DNA of 34,830 nucleotides from NCBI GenBank assembly GCA_009937555.1, contig JAACFD010000001.1, forward strand, positions 1-34,830. Reading direction: 5' to 3'. The translations under genes and the position numbers were made by a program. Below the pieces are notes generated by a model. It ran no database searches. It was not told the DNA's origin and worked only from the letters and a program-made list of their open reading frames with translations. How positions within the stretch are numbered: the first letter of the stretch is position 1; every line of letters begins with the position of its first letter. Below, piece by piece: positions 34,157 to 34,830 of the stretch. The stretch comes from Chlamydiales bacterium. Lineage in GTDB: Bacteria > Chlamydiota > Chlamydiia > Chlamydiales > JAACFD01.

Positions 34157-34813
34157 ATGAAATCTCTAAAGAAACTTATTGTAACACTAGTTATGGCTGC
34201 TCTTCCTATGTCTCTTGCAGCTAATGAAGGTTGGTACACTTCTGTTGGAGCTGGTGCTTCTTTCCCTGCTAGCGCAAAGGCTGATCTAGTTGAAAGTAAG
34301 ACTAAGTACAAGCTAAGCGGCAAAAATGGTTTTACCGGTAAAATTGCTCTTGGATACCACCTAGATCCTAGCTTCAGAGTTGAAGGTGAGGTTGCTTACC
34401 TTTCAAACAATCTAAGAGATGTTAAAAGCAATGGACAGTCTGTTCTAACTTCTACGAAATTTGATGGTCACCTAAATACATGGGCAGCTATGGTTAACGC
34501 TTACTATGATGTAGAAGCTGACTGGATGCTAAAGCCTTACTTTGGCTTAGGTCTTGGAATGGCTCATACAGATACAAAAATTGATGGGACTGTTTCAGGT
34601 AATGCTTTTGAGATCAAAAAATCAAGATCTTCTTTAGCTTATCAAGGTATTGTTGGTGTTAAGTATAGCATCAGCGAAGGTGTTGATTTAGGTCTTGAGT
34701 ACAGATACTTCAATGTTAACTCAATGAAAGTACTAGAGAAAAATACTAAATCTCAGTACAAAATTAACCATGACAAGCACCTAGTAATGCTTGGTCTAAG
34801 TTATTCATTCTAA
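34157..34813 (+). CDS. Small outer-membrane beta-barrel protein (OmpX/opacity type)
   Basis: 218 residues. A signal peptide (MKSLKKLIVTLVMAALPMSLA) is followed by an eight-strand-barrel pattern. WYTSVGAGASFPASA starts it, GFTGKIALGYHLDPSFRVEGEVAYLSN and AMVNAYYDVEADWMLKPYFGLGLGMAHT follow, and YQGIVGVKYSISEGVDLGLEYRYFN comes next. The protein ends in Phe (LGLSYSF), the typical BAM-recognised C-terminus. The call is a generic porin-like or opacity/OmpX-type surface protein, often involved in adhesion. AAAAGGAG seven bases before the ATG predicts strong expression. The gene is complete, 17 bases from the window end. Confidence 0.9.
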   Translation: MKSLKKLIVTLVMAALPMSLAANEGWYTSVGAGASFPASAKADLVESKTKYKLSGKNGFTGKIALGYHLDPSFRVEGEVAYLSNNLRDVKSNGQSVLTSTKFDGHLNTWAAMVNAYYDVEADWMLKPYFGLGLGMAHTDTKIDGTVSGNAFEIKKSRSSLAYQGIVGVKYSISEGVDLGLEYRYFNVNSMKVLEKNTKSQYKINHDKHLVMLGLSYSF

Positions 34814-34830
34814 GTTAAGAAAGATAATTT

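Overview
The window is a 34.8 kb AT-rich, gene-dense bacterial stretch with short intergenic gaps and Shine-Dalgarno sites of the AAGGAG type. Family resemblances point to the Chlamydiota, probably an environmental ('Chlamydia-like') lineage. The TrmB N-terminal half (EFCSGNGDW, VKKIWSKM, NFPDPWPKKRH) and the GatB tail (LCNWITVEFAGR) read like chlamydial proteins. A BioY biotin importer, a divergent NTT/Tlc-type nucleotide transporter, a GltP-type symporter, an ExbB/ExbD pair and several large lineage-specific membrane proteins fit an obligate intracellular bacterium. The assignment rests on recall of protein families, not on a search.

Layout. 1-574 is the 3' end of gatB, converging at a strong terminator on the minus-strand unit xerD-bolA-bioY (634-2413). 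2492-3795 holds a zinc-ribbon tail-anchored protein, a 35-residue very basic protein and a TylF-like methyltransferase. 3792-7883 is a tight minus-strand operon, trmB - 359-aa unknown - pgi - 181-aa unknown - yacG. 8028-14893 carries two tandem, paralogous giant proteins (1114 and 1146 aa) with membrane segments at both ends. Each has one intact Clp-type AAA+ ATPase module, and I read two degenerate copies of that module after it.

15213-18245 is an envelope cluster on the plus strand: a coiled-coil LysM protein, exbB, exbD and an overlapping 40-aa lipoprotein. 18321-23839 is a plus-strand row with queF, a LivK-like binding protein, an M48 metalloprotease lipoprotein with helical repeats, a PLP-dependent threonine/serine dehydratase and an SRAP (HMCES/YedK) DNA-crosslink protein. 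23902-25825 holds a small minus-strand unknown and a 434-aa repeat protein with a very strong ribosome-binding site. An RlmD/TrmA-type rRNA methyltransferase (26008-27333) converges on the minus-strand unit gltP-like - NTT-like - lipoprotein (27304-30734).

The last 4 kb looks like accessory, host-facing material. It has a 769-aa membrane protein built from about 14 helical repeats of about 40 residues, and a 243-aa protein ending in a eukaryotic-type CaaX prenylation box (Cys-Cys-Thr-Val-Met). A small outer-membrane beta-barrel of the OmpX/opacity type closes the window. The strongest candidates for something undescribed are the paired three-module AAA+ proteins, the CaaX protein and the solenoid protein. 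No tRNA, rRNA, CRISPR array or insertion sequence was seen.
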